Positions 16,601 through 26,726 are shown, numbered from the stretch's first letter. The stretch: DNA of 64,000 nt from Obesumbacterium proteus (GCF_001586165.1 NZ_CP014608.1:1612001-1676000), one strand, 5' to 3'. Translations and numbers: made by a program. The notes: a model not told the origin generated them from the sequence alone.

Positions 16601-17476
16601 TCACGGCATTAATCGTGAGTTTTTGGGTATTTGCTGCACGTCCCAATGGGCTACTGCATATTCTAGCAGCGCTTCGGTCGTTAAATCTTCCCAGCTCTCC
16701 GGTACTGTCTGCCCCAAAAAGCCGAGTGCAGAAATGAGCACAGGGCGAGGATCGCTCATCGGAATAGGTTCGGCGTGATTCTGCTTCGACAGCTTGTTTC
16801 CATCGTGGTTCAGCGCCAAAGGCAAGTGCAGATAGCGCGGTGCCTGCCAACCCAATTGCTGATACAGCGCCATTTGACGCACCGTTGGTTCAATAAGATC
16901 GGCACCGCGCACAATTTCAGTAATGCCCTGAAAATGATCGTCCACCACCACGGCCAGATTATAGGCAAACAGGCCATCGCGTCGGTGAATAATAAAATCT
17001 TCCTCAGCCATGGCGCGGTCAGCGGCTAGCCAGCCATGGAGCGCGTCTTCAAATCCATACACCGGCTCGGTTTGCTGTAAGCGCAGCGCGGCGTGCTCAG
17101 GCCCCAGATGCAGAGCGCGGCAGTGACCATCGTAAAATCCACCGAGGGAATGAATACGGCTGCGGGTGCAGGTGCAGAAATAGGCTTTGTGCTCATGGCG
17201 CAGGGAGTCGAGCGCGGCGCGGTAGGCATCATGACGGTGCGATTGATACAGCACGCTGCCATCCCAGTGCAGTTGATAGTGTTCAAGCGTGCGTAAAATA
17301 CGGCTGGCGGCTCCGGGAACTTCGCGAGGCGGATCGATATCTTCGATGCGAACTAGCCAACGACCTTGCTGTGAGCGAGCTTGTAAATAACTACCGAGAG
17401 CGGCGATAAGTGAACCAAAGTGTAAATCACCGGATGGAGAAGGGGCAAAGCGGCCAATATAATGATGTGCTGGCAT
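16601..17476 (-). CDS. gluQ: Glutamyl-Q tRNA(Asp) synthetase GluQ
   Basis: 291 residues, a truncated glutamyl-tRNA synthetase paralogue that attaches glutamate to queuosine in the anticodon of tRNA-Asp. Seen: GRFAPSPSGDLHFGSLIAALGSYLQA (HIGH-like motif) at residues 8-33, the zinc cluster FCTCTRSRI ... GHC near 99-118, and GNKLSKQNH (KMSKS-like) near 230. It lacks an anticodon-binding domain, as the family does. Position between dksA and pcnB is the usual one. Confidence 0.94.
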   Translation of the reverse strand: MPAHHYIGRFAPSPSGDLHFGSLIAALGSYLQARSQQGRWLVRIEDIDPPREVPGAASRILRTLEHYQLHWDGSVLYQSHRHDAYRAALDSLRHEHKAYFCTCTRSRIHSLGGFYDGHCRALHLGPEHAALRLQQTEPVYGFEDALHGWLAADRAMAEEDFIIHRRDGLFAYNLAVVVDDHFQGITEIVRGADLIEPTVRQMALYQQLGWQAPRYLHLPLALNHDGNKLSKQNHAEPIPMSDPRPVLISALGFLGQTVPESWEDLTTEALLEYAVAHWDVQQIPKNSRLMP

Positions 17477-17586
17477 GGGTTTGATGAATTTCGTTACGTC
17501 GGCGTCATGCCGCAGTACGGGAAGAATTCACCACGGTGTTGGCTTCCTGCATTAACGCCGTGGTGAGGCTGGGTTAGTGAAACTAT

Positions 17587-17607
17587 CAACGCCCGTGTAG
17601 GGCGTTG
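17587..17607 (-). terminator. Possible weak terminator after dksA
   Basis: CAACGCCC/GGGCGTTG makes a perfect 8-bp stem with loop GTGTA, 20 bases after the dksA stop on its strand. Only a short T-rich tail follows, so it may be an attenuating hairpin before gluQ. A second hairpin, CACCACGG/CCGTGGTG, lies at about 17528-17564. Confidence 0.45.
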
Positions 17608-17627
17608 CAGGATCTTAATATCCCAGA

Positions 17628-18083
17628 TTAGCCGGCCATCTGCTTTTCGCGGATTTCAGCCAGAGTTTTACAGTCGATGCAAAGATCGGCCGTTGGGCGC
17701 GCTTCTAAGCGACGAATACCGATCTCAACACCGCAAGACTCACAGAAGCCGAAATCGTCGTCTTCGACTTTCTTCAGAGTTTTTTCGATCTTTTTAATCA
17801 GTTTGCGCTCACGATCGCGGTTGCGCAGTTCTAAGCTGAATTCTTCTTCCTGTGCCGCACGGTCTACCGGGTCCGGGAAGTTCGACGCCTCGTCCTGCAT
17901 ATGGGACACAGTGCGGTCAACTTCGTCACGGAGCTGGTTGCGCCACGCTTCAAGAATCAGTTTGAAATGAGCCAGCTGGGCTTCATTCATGTACTCTTCG
18001 CCTGGCTTCTCTTGGTACGGCTCCACCCCAGCGATGGCGAGAATGCTTAAGGACGACGGTTTACGGTTTTGCCCTTCTTGCAT
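17628..18083 (-). CDS. dksA: RNA polymerase-binding transcription factor DksA
   Basis: 151 residues, nearly identical to E. coli DksA. It binds the RNA polymerase secondary channel and works with ppGpp in the stringent response. Seen: coiled-coil domain with the tip residues Asp71 and Asp74 (DPVD) and the four-cysteine zinc finger starting CESC at 114-117 and closing with CIDC. The frame extends 7 codons upstream, but MQEGQNRK with AGGAG before it is the standard start. Its own promoter must lie in the 192 bases to sfsA. Confidence 0.97.
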   Translation of the reverse strand: MQEGQNRKPSSLSILAIAGVEPYQEKPGEEYMNEAQLAHFKLILEAWRNQLRDEVDRTVSHMQDEASNFPDPVDRAAQEEEFSLELRNRDRERKLIKKIEKTLKKVEDDDFGFCESCGVEIGIRRLEARPTADLCIDCKTLAEIREKQMAG

Positions 18084-18275
18084 GTTGCTTCTCCTACATA
18101 ACACGCATTAGCGATCCCCAAATGGGGGAAAAATCAGGCCGCTATAAATAGCAGATGCCGTTAACGTTGGCAATTATTCCTGCATAATGCTTGACAATGG
18201 TGTGAAGGACGGCGTATTTGGCGAGCTGCTCTGCGTTTTTTGTCGTTTTTTTCAACAGAAGACGAAATAGCGGGC

Positions 18276-18983
18276 TCAGGACAACCCAAACGGCAACGGG
18301 ATGTTTAGCTCCATTCCTTCCGCGTTAATCTGTGCACCATAGCATATAACTTCTACGCCAAGCGCACAGGCTTGCGCCAGTAATTCCGCGTATTGCGGGT
18401 CAATATGTTGTGCTGGCGCAACCTTCGTAATACCGGTATGCAGTACGGCAAAAAACAGTACTGCGCGTTGTCCGTTTTGTACCTGCAGCGCCAGCTCCCG
18501 AAGGTGCTTTTGCCCGCGTAGCGTAACAGCATCAGGAAAGTAACCACAATCCTGTTCTAGCAGGGTCACAGACTTCACCTCAATATAGCAGTCAGGTTGA
18601 TTTTCTGCCTGTAATAACAAGTCGATACGGCTATTTTCTTCACCGTAGCGCACCTCGGTGCGTAGTTTTGTGTAACCAGATAATTCTTTGATGTGCCCAG
18701 CCTCAATGGCTTCCTGCACTAACGTATTGGCACGCATGGTATTTACACAAATCCAATGATTTTGCTGAGTCTGAGTAAGCTCCCAAGAATGCGCATATTT
18801 TCGTTTTGGATTGTCTGACGTGGAATACCAAACCATATCCCCCGGTGTTGCACATCCTGTCATTGCTCCGGTATTGGCACAGTGCATCGTCATTTCAGTG
18901 CCGTCATTAAGACGAACATCGGCTAAAAAGCGTTTGTAGCGTTGAAGCAAGCGCGCTGATTGTAGCGAAGGGGAAAAAATCAT
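18276..18983 (-). CDS. sfsA: SfsA family DNA-binding/nuclease-like protein
   Basis: 235 residues. SfsA was named as a multicopy stimulator of maltose genes; the family fold includes an OB-like N-terminal part and a nuclease-like C-terminal part. Seen: RYKRFLADV, CANTGAMTGC near residues 35-44, and the nuclease-like SRIDLLLQ ... YIEVKSVTL near 118-143 (Asp, Glu and Lys in a PD-(D/E)xK arrangement). Its real activity is unsettled. Located between dksA and thpR as in E. coli; 56 bases separate it from thpR. Confidence 0.93.
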   Translation of the reverse strand: MIFSPSLQSARLLQRYKRFLADVRLNDGTEMTMHCANTGAMTGCATPGDMVWYSTSDNPKRKYAHSWELTQTQQNHWICVNTMRANTLVQEAIEAGHIKELSGYTKLRTEVRYGEENSRIDLLLQAENQPDCYIEVKSVTLLEQDCGYFPDAVTLRGQKHLRELALQVQNGQRAVLFFAVLHTGITKVAPAQHIDPQYAELLAQACALGVEVICYGAQINAEGMELNIPLPFGLS

Positions 18984-19039
18984 AAGTTCTCTCTATGTTT
19001 TTTTTCTTTCTATATATATGTCGAGATTATTCTGAAAAT

Positions 19040-19600
19040 TTAGTGTTCCGCGTTTTCTGCCGGTTTTTTCGGCGTAATGAGCGGCCAAGCGGCAATTTGC
19101 TCGTAGCGCGTTCGGCCACGGCGGAACTCCGACGAGTAGAGCGCGAAATATTCAAAATCAATCGGCCAATGAAACCCTGATGGCGGGAGTACTACGGCTT
19201 TCGTCGCCCCGCGTAGCAGCGTGACATGGGGGTGAAACGGTAAGGGGCTTTGATAACAGCCACTGCGGGCTGCCTGTGAGCGTAAAAGCTCGGCCAATTG
19301 CAGCAGCCCCCGAGGCGCGCGGCGGGTGCCCAGCCAGACAACGCCCGCGCCCGGCCAATGGCCCGCGTCGTCGAGATCAAGGCTAAAAGCCGGTTGTTTA
19401 ATCCGCGCAGCCATATTTTGCAGGGCCTGAGATTTCTGTTCGCTGATGTCACCCAAAAATGCCAAGGTGATGTGCAGATTGGCGGCGGCGATAGGGCGTC
19501 CCGCTTCGGCAGAAAACTGATCTGCACGCCATTTAACCAACGCTCGTTGGGTTTTGGGCGGTATCGGTAAGGCAAAAAATAGGCGGCGGGTATCAGACAT
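19040..19600 (-). CDS. thpR: RNA 2',3'-cyclic phosphodiesterase ThpR (LigT)
   Basis: 186 residues, 2H phosphoesterase. The two catalytic HxT motifs are visible as HITL (near residue 43) and HVTL (near 126). It opens 2',3'-cyclic phosphates on RNA ends and can join tRNA halves in vitro (family knowledge). Divergent from hrpB, with 91 bases between start codons to hold both promoters. Confidence 0.93.
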   Translation of the reverse strand: MSDTRRLFFALPIPPKTQRALVKWRADQFSAEAGRPIAAANLHITLAFLGDISEQKSQALQNMAARIKQPAFSLDLDDAGHWPGAGVVWLGTRRAPRGLLQLAELLRSQAARSGCYQSPLPFHPHVTLLRGATKAVVLPPSGFHWPIDFEYFALYSSEFRRGRTRYEQIAAWPLITPKKPAENAEH

Positions 19601-19691
19601 GCTTTCTGGTTTCTCTTAGTTTCACCGCTGAATGCTACAATGCCGTCTAGTCGATGTTAAAGCATTTAATCCTAATTAGTTTGGAGCCTTC

Positions 19692-22130
19692 GTGTCTTTA
19701 CTTCCTGTTGCTGCGGTTCTTGAATCATTACTGGCCGCGCTGCAATCTTCAGCTCAGGTGCTATTGAATGCACCCACCGGTGCGGGTAAGTCAACTTGGC
19801 TACCGTTGCAATTGCTCAAGGCTGATTGGCTGAACGGTAAAATCATTATGCTTGAGCCTCGCCGGTTGGCGGCGCGTAGCGTGGCGCATCGCTTAGCGCA
19901 GCAGCTGGGTGAAAATGTGGGGCAAACCGTGGGCTACCGCATGCGTGCCGAAACCAAAGTCAGTGCGCAAACGCGGCTGGAAGTGGTTACCGAAGGTATT
20001 TTGACCCGTATGCTTCAGCAAGATCCCGAGCTATCAGGCGTATCGCTGGTCATTCTCGATGAGTTCCATGAACGCAGCTTGCAGGCTGATTTAGCGTTAG
20101 CGCTGTTGTTGGATGTGCAGGATGGATTGCGTGACGATCTGCGGTTGCTGATTATGTCTGCTACGCTGGACGACGCGCGTTTGACTCATTTACTGCCCGA
20201 CGCGCCGGTGATCCGCTCCGAAGGCCGCAGCTTCCCTGTGGTGCGCAATTACATGCCTGTGTCAGCGCATGAACGGCTGGATCACAGCGCTTCAAACGCG
20301 GCGCTGAATTTGTTACGCCAAGAGTCAGGCTCGCTGCTGCTATTTTTACCCGGCGTGGGCGAGATCAAGCGCACGGCCGAACTGCTTGAGCAGCGTGTGG
20401 ATGCCGATACCGACATTTGCCCGCTTTATGGCGCATTGCCGCTGGCTGAGCAACAGAAGGCCATTGATCCATCACCGGCAGGGCGGCGCAAAGTGGTGCT
20501 GGCCACCAATATTGCGGAAACGAGTTTAACCATCGACGGCATTCGTTTAGTTATCGACAGCACGCTTGAGCGTGTTAGCCAATTCGATGTGCGCAGCGGG
20601 CTCACTAAGCTGGTCACGCAAAGAGCCAGTCAGGCATCTATGACGCAGCGTGCTGGGCGCGCAGGGCGCTTAGAGCCGGGGATCTGTTGGCATTTAATGG
20701 CGGCAGAACAGGCCGAACGTACCGCTGAATATAGCGAAGCTGAAATTCTTCATAGCGATCTGAGCAGCCTGTGGCTGAACCTTTTGCAGTGGGGATGCCA
20801 CGATGTTGCTCAGCTAAAATGGCTGGATACGCCATCGCCTGCGGCGATCTCTGCCGCGCAGCGGCTGTTATTTCAGCTCGGGGCGATTAATGAACAGGGC
20901 GGCTTAACGCCAACCGGTCGTGCTATGGGCGATGCCGGTAGCGATCCGCGTTTGGCGGCAATGCTCTGTGCCGCGCAAAGCGCCGGTGAGGATGCGCTTG
21001 CGACGGCGGCGCTGCTGGCCGCTATCATTGAAGAGCCACCGCGTAACGGCGGCGTCGATCTGCGCAATGCACTTTATCATCCGCAGAGCCATTGGCAACG
21101 CCGTGCAAATCAGCTGACGAAGCGTTTGGGGAACGGTCGGGGCCGCGTAGAGCCCGATGATGCCGCATTTTGGCTCGCTCATGCCTTTCCCGATCGTATT
21201 GCTAATCTACGTGGGCAAGATGGGCGCTATTTGTTGGCGAATGGTCTGGGTGCGGCAATGGAAGCTGATGATGCGCTTGCCCGTACTCCATGGCTGATTG
21301 CGGCAACGCTTTTGCAGGGCGTGAATAACAGCGAAGCGCGTATTTTGCTGGCGTTGCCTTGTGATATTGATCTTTTAGCCGCCCGCCTGCCGCACCTGAT
21401 CAGCGAGCAAACCAGCGTGGAGTGGGATGAAGCGAAAGGTACGCTCCGCGCATGGAAACGCCAGCAGCTAGGACGTTTGGTGATTAAGGCACAGCCGCTG
21501 GCCAAACCATCGGTCGAGGAGCTGTCGCTGGCGTTACTAAATTGGGTTCGCAATCAGGGCGTTAGTGCTTTGAATTGGAGCGACTCTGCCAAGCAGCTGC
21601 GTTTGCGGTTACAGTGTGCAGCGCAATGGCTACCAGAAGTTAACTGGCCTGCGGTAGATGATGATAGTCTGCTGGATTCATTAGAGAGCTGGCTACTGCC
21701 TGCGCTAGACGGCGTGCGCGATCTGCGCGGTTTACAGAATATCAATCTGACCGATGCGCTGTTGAGCTTAATGGATTGGTCGATGCGACAGCGTCTAGAT
21801 AGTGCGTTGCCGACTCATTACACTGTGCCGACAGGATCGCGTTTACCGCTACAGTATTTTAGCGATAAACCGCCGGTATTAGCCGTGCGCTTGCAAGAGG
21901 TCTTTGGTAAGCAGCACAGCCCTAAAATCGCCGAGGGGCGAGTGGCGTTGGTATTGGAATTGCTATCGCCAGCCCATCGCCCGCTGCAAATTACTCGTGA
22001 TTTGGCCGCATTTTGGCAGGGCTCATATCGTGAAGTGCAAAAAGAGATGAAAGGGCGTTATCCAAAGCATGCATGGCCGGACGACCCAGGAAATGCGCTG
22101 CCGACGCGTCGAACGAAACGCTATCAGTAA
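19692..22130 (+). CDS. hrpB: ATP-dependent helicase HrpB
   Basis: 812 residues, DEAH/DExH helicase. Seen: Walker A APTGAGKST at 27-35, DEFH at 123-126, motif III SATL near 157, and motif VI QRAGRAGR near 318-325, followed by the HrpB-specific C-terminal domains. GTG start with TTGGAG 6 bases upstream. The cellular RNA target is unknown. Stands as a single gene before mrcB, with a GGCGCAGC/GCTGCGCC hairpin at 22142-22163 just after its stop. Confidence 0.94.
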   Translation: MSLLPVAAVLESLLAALQSSAQVLLNAPTGAGKSTWLPLQLLKADWLNGKIIMLEPRRLAARSVAHRLAQQLGENVGQTVGYRMRAETKVSAQTRLEVVTEGILTRMLQQDPELSGVSLVILDEFHERSLQADLALALLLDVQDGLRDDLRLLIMSATLDDARLTHLLPDAPVIRSEGRSFPVVRNYMPVSAHERLDHSASNAALNLLRQESGSLLLFLPGVGEIKRTAELLEQRVDADTDICPLYGALPLAEQQKAIDPSPAGRRKVVLATNIAETSLTIDGIRLVIDSTLERVSQFDVRSGLTKLVTQRASQASMTQRAGRAGRLEPGICWHLMAAEQAERTAEYSEAEILHSDLSSLWLNLLQWGCHDVAQLKWLDTPSPAAISAAQRLLFQLGAINEQGGLTPTGRAMGDAGSDPRLAAMLCAAQSAGEDALATAALLAAIIEEPPRNGGVDLRNALYHPQSHWQRRANQLTKRLGNGRGRVEPDDAAFWLAHAFPDRIANLRGQDGRYLLANGLGAAMEADDALARTPWLIAATLLQGVNNSEARILLALPCDIDLLAARLPHLISEQTSVEWDEAKGTLRAWKRQQLGRLVIKAQPLAKPSVEELSLALLNWVRNQGVSALNWSDSAKQLRLRLQCAAQWLPEVNWPAVDDDSLLDSLESWLLPALDGVRDLRGLQNINLTDALLSLMDWSMRQRLDSALPTHYTVPTGSRLPLQYFSDKPPVLAVRLQEVFGKQHSPKIAEGRVALVLELLSPAHRPLQITRDLAAFWQGSYREVQKEMKGRYPKHAWPDDPGNALPTRRTKRYQ

Positions 22131-22236
22131 GAAATTCCTACGGCGCAGCCATGACGCTGCGCCAATTTCGGAGGTTTCCTCTTCCCCCTTTCGGCGGTGA
22201 GGAACAGATTAGGCGCCACTGCCGGAGAACTAAATA

Positions 22237-24801
22237 ATGTCTAGGGATGACGATCGCGAGCCGATCGGACGTAAAGGTAAAAAAGGTGGCACTCCACCGT
22301 CCCGTAAAGCGGTACCTAATCGCCGTCGCCGTTATGACGACGAGGACGATGATTATCGCGATGATTTCCGTGATACCGCAGATGATCATGACGAATATGA
22401 AGAAGATGATGATTATGATGATGAAGACAGAGAGGACGACGTGGCGCGTAAGAAAGTGAAAAAATCGCGTAAACGCAAGCTGTTAGGTTTACTGATCAAT
22501 CTAGCGCTGATCGTCTTTGTGCTGCTGGCGATTTATGGTTTCTATTTGGATCAGCAGATCCGTGGCCGTATCGATGGGAAAGTCTGGCAGTTGCCAGCGA
22601 CCGTCTATGGCCGGATGGTCGATCTCGAGCCGGGTATGTCCTACAGCAAAAAAGAGATGGTGAATTTGCTGGAAGGTATGCAATACCGTCAGGTGAGCCG
22701 CATTACGCGTCCGGGTGAGTTCTCGGTGAATGGCAATAACATTGATTTGCTGCGCCGCCCGTTTGATTTCCCGGACGGAAAAGAAGGGCAGATCCATGCG
22801 CGCTTGGTGTTCAGCAACGATCGTCTAAGCCAGATCCAAAATATGGACAACCAGCGCCAGTTTGGTTTCTTCCGCTTGGATCCGCGCTTAATCACCATGT
22901 TGCAGTCTCCCAACGGTGAGCAGCGTTTATTTGTACCGCGTAGCGGATTCCCCGATCTGTTAGTGGATACGCTGATCGCGACCGAAGACCGTCATTTTTA
23001 TCAGCATGATGGGATTAGTTTCTATTCGATTGGCCGTGCCGTAGTGGCTAACCTCACCGCCGGACGCGCAGTGCAGGGCGGTAGTACGCTGACGCAACAG
23101 CTGGTTAAAAACCTCTTCTTATCCAACGAGCGTTCGCTGTGGCGTAAGATCAACGAGGCGTACATGGCGCTGATCGTTGATTATCGCTATAGCAAAGATC
23201 GCATCTTGGAGCTGTATCTGAACGAAGTGTATCTGGGGCAGAGCGGAAGCGATCAGATCCGTGGCTTCCCGTTAGCGAGCCTCTATTACTTCGGACGTCC
23301 AGTTGATGAACTTAGCCTCGATCAGCAAGCATTGCTGGTGGGCATGGTTAAAGGCGCTTCGCTGTATAACCCGTGGCGTAACCCAAAACTGGCGTTAGAG
23401 CGTCGTAATTTGGTACTGAAATTGCTGGAAAACCAGCAGATCATCGACCAAGAACTTTACGATATGCTGAGCGCTCGTCCGCTCGGCGTACAGCCAAAAG
23501 GCGGCGTTATCTCGCCACAGCCTGCGTTTATGCAAATGGTTCGCCAAGAGCTACAGCAAAAACTGGGCAACAAAATTAACGATTTGTCTGGGGTGAAAAT
23601 CTTCACCACGCTCGATCCGGTGTCGCAAGACGCTGCGGAAAAAGCGGTGGAAGACGGTGTTCCTGCGCTGAAAGCTGCGCGTCATGTGAACGATCTTGAA
23701 GCTGCCATGGTGATTGTCGACCGTTTTAGCGGCGAAGTTCGTGCCATGGTGGGCGGTGCTCAGCCACAGTTTGCTGGTTTTAACCGCGCAATGGATGCCC
23801 GCCGTTCAGTGGGTTCGTTAGCAAAACCACCGACTTACCTCACCGCATTGAGCGAGCCGGATAAATATCGCCTGAATACGTGGTTAGCCGATCAGCCACT
23901 TTCGCTGAAGCAGCCAAATGGCAGCATATGGCAGCCGAAAAACTACGATCGTCAGTATCGTGGTCAGGTGATGCTGGTGGATGCGTTGGCGAACTCGCTG
24001 AACGTACCAACCGTAAATCTGGGGATGGCCGTAGGATTAGATCAAATCAGTGCGACATTGCAGCGTTTAGGTATTCCTAAAGATGTAATCAATCCGGTTC
24101 CATCCATGCTGCTGGGGGCAATTAGCCTCACACCGATGGAAGTTGCGCAGGAGTATCAAACGATTGCCGGTGGTGGTAATCGCGCGCCGCTGTCAGCCGT
24201 TCGCTCGGTGATTGCAGAAGACGGAACCGTGCTGTATCAAAGCTTACCGCAGGCACAAAGCGTGGTGCCACCGCAGGCGGCTTATCTGACGCTGTATGGT
24301 ATGCAGCAGGTTGTTGCACGCGGGACATCACGTTCTCTGACGGCTAAATTTGGCAATTACCATCTGGCTGCGAAAACGGGTACCACTAACGATCTGCGTG
24401 ATAGCTGGTTTGCCGGCGTTGATGGCAAAGAAGTGGCCATTGCATGGGTTGGACGTGACAACAATGGCCCCGCTAAGCTAACCGGTGCAAACGGTGCTCT
24501 GACGCTCTATCGTCGCTATCTGGAAAACCAGACTCCGTTGCCGCTGAACTTGGTGCCACCGGAAGGGATTACCACGATGAATATTGATGAGTCAGGCAAC
24601 TTTGTGTGCAACGGCGGTGGTTCACGTAGCATTCCCGTATGGACGGAAAATCCAGAAGGACTATGTGCCGCATCTGCTGCACAGCAACCCGCCGCTCAGA
24701 CTCAGCAGCCGCAAACCGAAGGGCAGCAGCCCGCGCAGCAGCAACAACAAAGCAGCGATGGTGTAGCCGGTTGGATTAAGGATATGTTTGGCAGTAACTA
24801 A
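22237..24801 (+). CDS. mrcB: Penicillin-binding protein 1B, bifunctional
   Basis: 854 residues. It polymerises and cross-links peptidoglycan. Order: an acidic and basic cytoplasmic tail (1-80) with a long Asp/Glu-rich run, one membrane helix near 86-106, the UB2H region that docks LpoB, the GT51 glycosyltransferase with EDRHFYQHDG and QGGSTLTQQLVKN, then the transpeptidase. Catalytic Ser527 is in SLAK, the SxN-type motif is SLN, and KTGTTND is present. The C terminus is a Gln-rich tail of about 60 residues, low in complexity. Followed by a strong terminator. Confidence 0.95.
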   Translation: MSRDDDREPIGRKGKKGGTPPSRKAVPNRRRRYDDEDDDYRDDFRDTADDHDEYEEDDDYDDEDREDDVARKKVKKSRKRKLLGLLINLALIVFVLLAIYGFYLDQQIRGRIDGKVWQLPATVYGRMVDLEPGMSYSKKEMVNLLEGMQYRQVSRITRPGEFSVNGNNIDLLRRPFDFPDGKEGQIHARLVFSNDRLSQIQNMDNQRQFGFFRLDPRLITMLQSPNGEQRLFVPRSGFPDLLVDTLIATEDRHFYQHDGISFYSIGRAVVANLTAGRAVQGGSTLTQQLVKNLFLSNERSLWRKINEAYMALIVDYRYSKDRILELYLNEVYLGQSGSDQIRGFPLASLYYFGRPVDELSLDQQALLVGMVKGASLYNPWRNPKLALERRNLVLKLLENQQIIDQELYDMLSARPLGVQPKGGVISPQPAFMQMVRQELQQKLGNKINDLSGVKIFTTLDPVSQDAAEKAVEDGVPALKAARHVNDLEAAMVIVDRFSGEVRAMVGGAQPQFAGFNRAMDARRSVGSLAKPPTYLTALSEPDKYRLNTWLADQPLSLKQPNGSIWQPKNYDRQYRGQVMLVDALANSLNVPTVNLGMAVGLDQISATLQRLGIPKDVINPVPSMLLGAISLTPMEVAQEYQTIAGGGNRAPLSAVRSVIAEDGTVLYQSLPQAQSVVPPQAAYLTLYGMQQVVARGTSRSLTAKFGNYHLAAKTGTTNDLRDSWFAGVDGKEVAIAWVGRDNNGPAKLTGANGALTLYRRYLENQTPLPLNLVPPEGITTMNIDESGNFVCNGGGSRSIPVWTENPEGLCAASAAQQPAAQTQQPQTEGQQPAQQQQQSSDGVAGWIKDMFGSN

Positions 24802-24820
24802 TAATATTCTTGCGTGAACG

Positions 24821-24849
24821 AAAAGGCCTCTAGCTAAGAGGCCTTTTTT
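24821..24849 (+). terminator. Rho-independent terminator after mrcB
   Basis: AAGGCCTCT pairs with AGAGGCCTT around AGCTA, followed by T5; the A-rich upstream arm lets it serve both strands. Confidence 0.85.
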
Positions 24850-24926
24850 ATTAGATGAATAATGAATAATAAGCAAGGTGGCGAATAGAGTATTAAATCC
24901 GCTTGACGATCATTTAATAGACAAAT

Positions 24927-24951
24927 AAAAACGGGTGGCCTGAGTCACCCG
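24927..24951 (-). terminator. Rho-independent terminator after the porin gene
   Basis: On the minus strand CGGGTG pairs with CACCCG, followed by TTTTTATTT. It lies about 30 bases beyond the porin stop. Confidence 0.8.
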
Positions 24952-24982
24952 CGATATTCATTTAAACAATGATTAAGCTAAA

Positions 24983-26119
24983 TTAGAACTGGTATACCAA
25001 ACCAACGCCGATGACGTCGTCGGTCATGAGGCCAGCTGAACGGCTGAAATTATTGTCGTTCAGCAAGTTGATTTTATAGTCAACGTAGGTAGACATGTTT
25101 TTATTGAAGTAGAAATAAGTACCAACATCAATGTAATTGACTAAATCTTCGTTGTCGTAATGCTTGCCGCCAGCGCTATAGTCAAGATCTTTACCTTTAG
25201 AATAGACATAGCCCAGAGATGGGCGCAGGCCGAAATCAAACTGGTATTGAGCCGTGACTTCAACGTTTTGTGTTTTGTTGGCAATGTACCCGTCAGTATC
25301 ACCGAATGCGGTCATATTCTGAGTTTGGGCATACATGACGGCTAGATAAACATTGTTTGCGTCATATTTTGCACCCAAAGTCCAAACATCGGCGGTATTA
25401 CCACCTGCCAATGAACGATGCTCTTGGTCATAGGTACGATTGGAGGCCGCATAAGACGCACCAAAGTTCAGACCCATACCGGTGTCATAAGTGGTAGAGA
25501 AACCAAAGCCATCGCCGTTTTGAGTTGCAATTTTACGATCGCCATTGTTGGTGCCGTTATTACCTTCGGCTCCACCATTGTCGTTAGCGCTTTGATATTG
25601 CAGAGCAAAGTTCAGGCCATCAACCAGACCGAAGAAGTTGGTGTTACGGTAGGTGGCAAGGTTATTGGCGCGGGTATTCATGAACACGTCAGTTTGAGTG
25701 TAGCTATCGCCACCGAAGTCTGGCAGCATATCGGTCCACGCTTCAACGTCGTACACAACGCCATAGTTACGACCGTAATCAAACGAACCAAAGTCACCGT
25801 ATTTCAAACCTGCAAAAGCTAAACGGGTGGCATTGCCATTGCTACCAACGCCTTCAGACTCGGTGGTTTGAGCTTGAACGTTATATTCCCACTGGCCAAA
25901 ACCGGTCAGTTGATCGTTGATTTGGGTTTCGCCTCTGAAACCAACACGTAAGTAGGTTTCATCACCATCTTGGCTGCTAGCATCAGAGAACTGATGGCGA
26001 GCATCGACTTTAGCTTCCAAGTCTAATTTATTACCATCTTTATTATAAATCTCTGATGCATGTGCCATACCTGCCATTAATAAAGAAGGAATTACCACCG
26101 CGAGAATTTTACGCTTCAT
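24983..26119 (-). CDS. General porin, OmpC/OmpF-type
   Basis: 378 residues. Outer-membrane trimeric 16-strand porin for small hydrophilic solutes. Seen: signal peptide MKRKILAVVIPSLLMAGMAHA (cut after AHA), mature start SEIYNKDGNKLDLE, the FGGDSY/PEFGG-type constriction loop 3 (DMLPDFGGDSYTQTDVF), and a terminal Phe (GLVYQF) needed for assembly by BAM. An ATG two codons earlier touches the ribosome site AAGGAA; the ATG at 26119 is 6 bases from it and is preferred. Long Asn/Gly-rich loops are typical. I cannot tell which named Omp it corresponds to; its place between mrcB and fhuA is not the E. coli ompC or ompF locus. Confidence 0.9.
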   Translation of the reverse strand: MKRKILAVVIPSLLMAGMAHASEIYNKDGNKLDLEAKVDARHQFSDASSQDGDETYLRVGFRGETQINDQLTGFGQWEYNVQAQTTESEGVGSNGNATRLAFAGLKYGDFGSFDYGRNYGVVYDVEAWTDMLPDFGGDSYTQTDVFMNTRANNLATYRNTNFFGLVDGLNFALQYQSANDNGGAEGNNGTNNGDRKIATQNGDGFGFSTTYDTGMGLNFGASYAASNRTYDQEHRSLAGGNTADVWTLGAKYDANNVYLAVMYAQTQNMTAFGDTDGYIANKTQNVEVTAQYQFDFGLRPSLGYVYSKGKDLDYSAGGKHYDNEDLVNYIDVGTYFYFNKNMSTYVDYKINLLNDNNFSRSAGLMTDDVIGVGLVYQF

Positions 26120-26726
26120 TATCATTTCCTTGAATTGACGCTTTTGTATTATTCTTATTCCCTATATTTAATAAGGATTCCTTTTTAAAACATCAGCAGG
26201 ATAATGTGAGTGGTTATTAAAATACAATATGGTTCATAAAATAAATAATTAATTTTGTGACGAGGCGTAGGAATATAATAAATTACAATATTGGCAGGTT
26301 ATGATTCGCCAGTATTTATACTTTTCAATAAGTGATTGGAGTGTGTTATTTAATAATATATTAATTTTCACTTACCTAAAAAATGCTTAATTAAGTGTTT
26401 CGTTTAATTTAAGTAAGAATGGGGAAACTATGTCGTAGCGTAGATGCTACCTAGCTTTTTGAGATGAAAAATAGCGTTATGGTTAATCATTTTTGATTAA
26501 TAAAATATGACACCTGTGCCGCGTTTTTAAATCCATTGTTTGTATGATTTTAATTAAACCATTTATGCAAACCAAATATAACAATCGCATAACCATGAAA
26601 TACGTCTCATTCATATTTACCTCATGATTTAATCCCATTTTTAGATAGTTAAAACCTATTGATTTAAGCCTTATAAAAATAAAGGCTATTTTTTGTTCCC
26701 TTGGTTCTTATAAGGATTAATTTCGC
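26120..26726. other. AT-rich gap between divergent porin and fhuA
   Basis: About 600 bases of very AT-rich sequence without a credible gene. It must carry the porin promoter and its regulators, with a long untranslated leader likely. I see no convincing OmpR box set, no MicF- or MicC-like RNA and no clean hairpin with a T run. Base composition suggests an H-NS-bound region. Confidence 0.5.

Noticed and set aside
26120..26726. MicF- or MicC-type antisense RNA upstream of the porin
   Set aside because: I looked for the known sequence blocks and terminators and did not see them.
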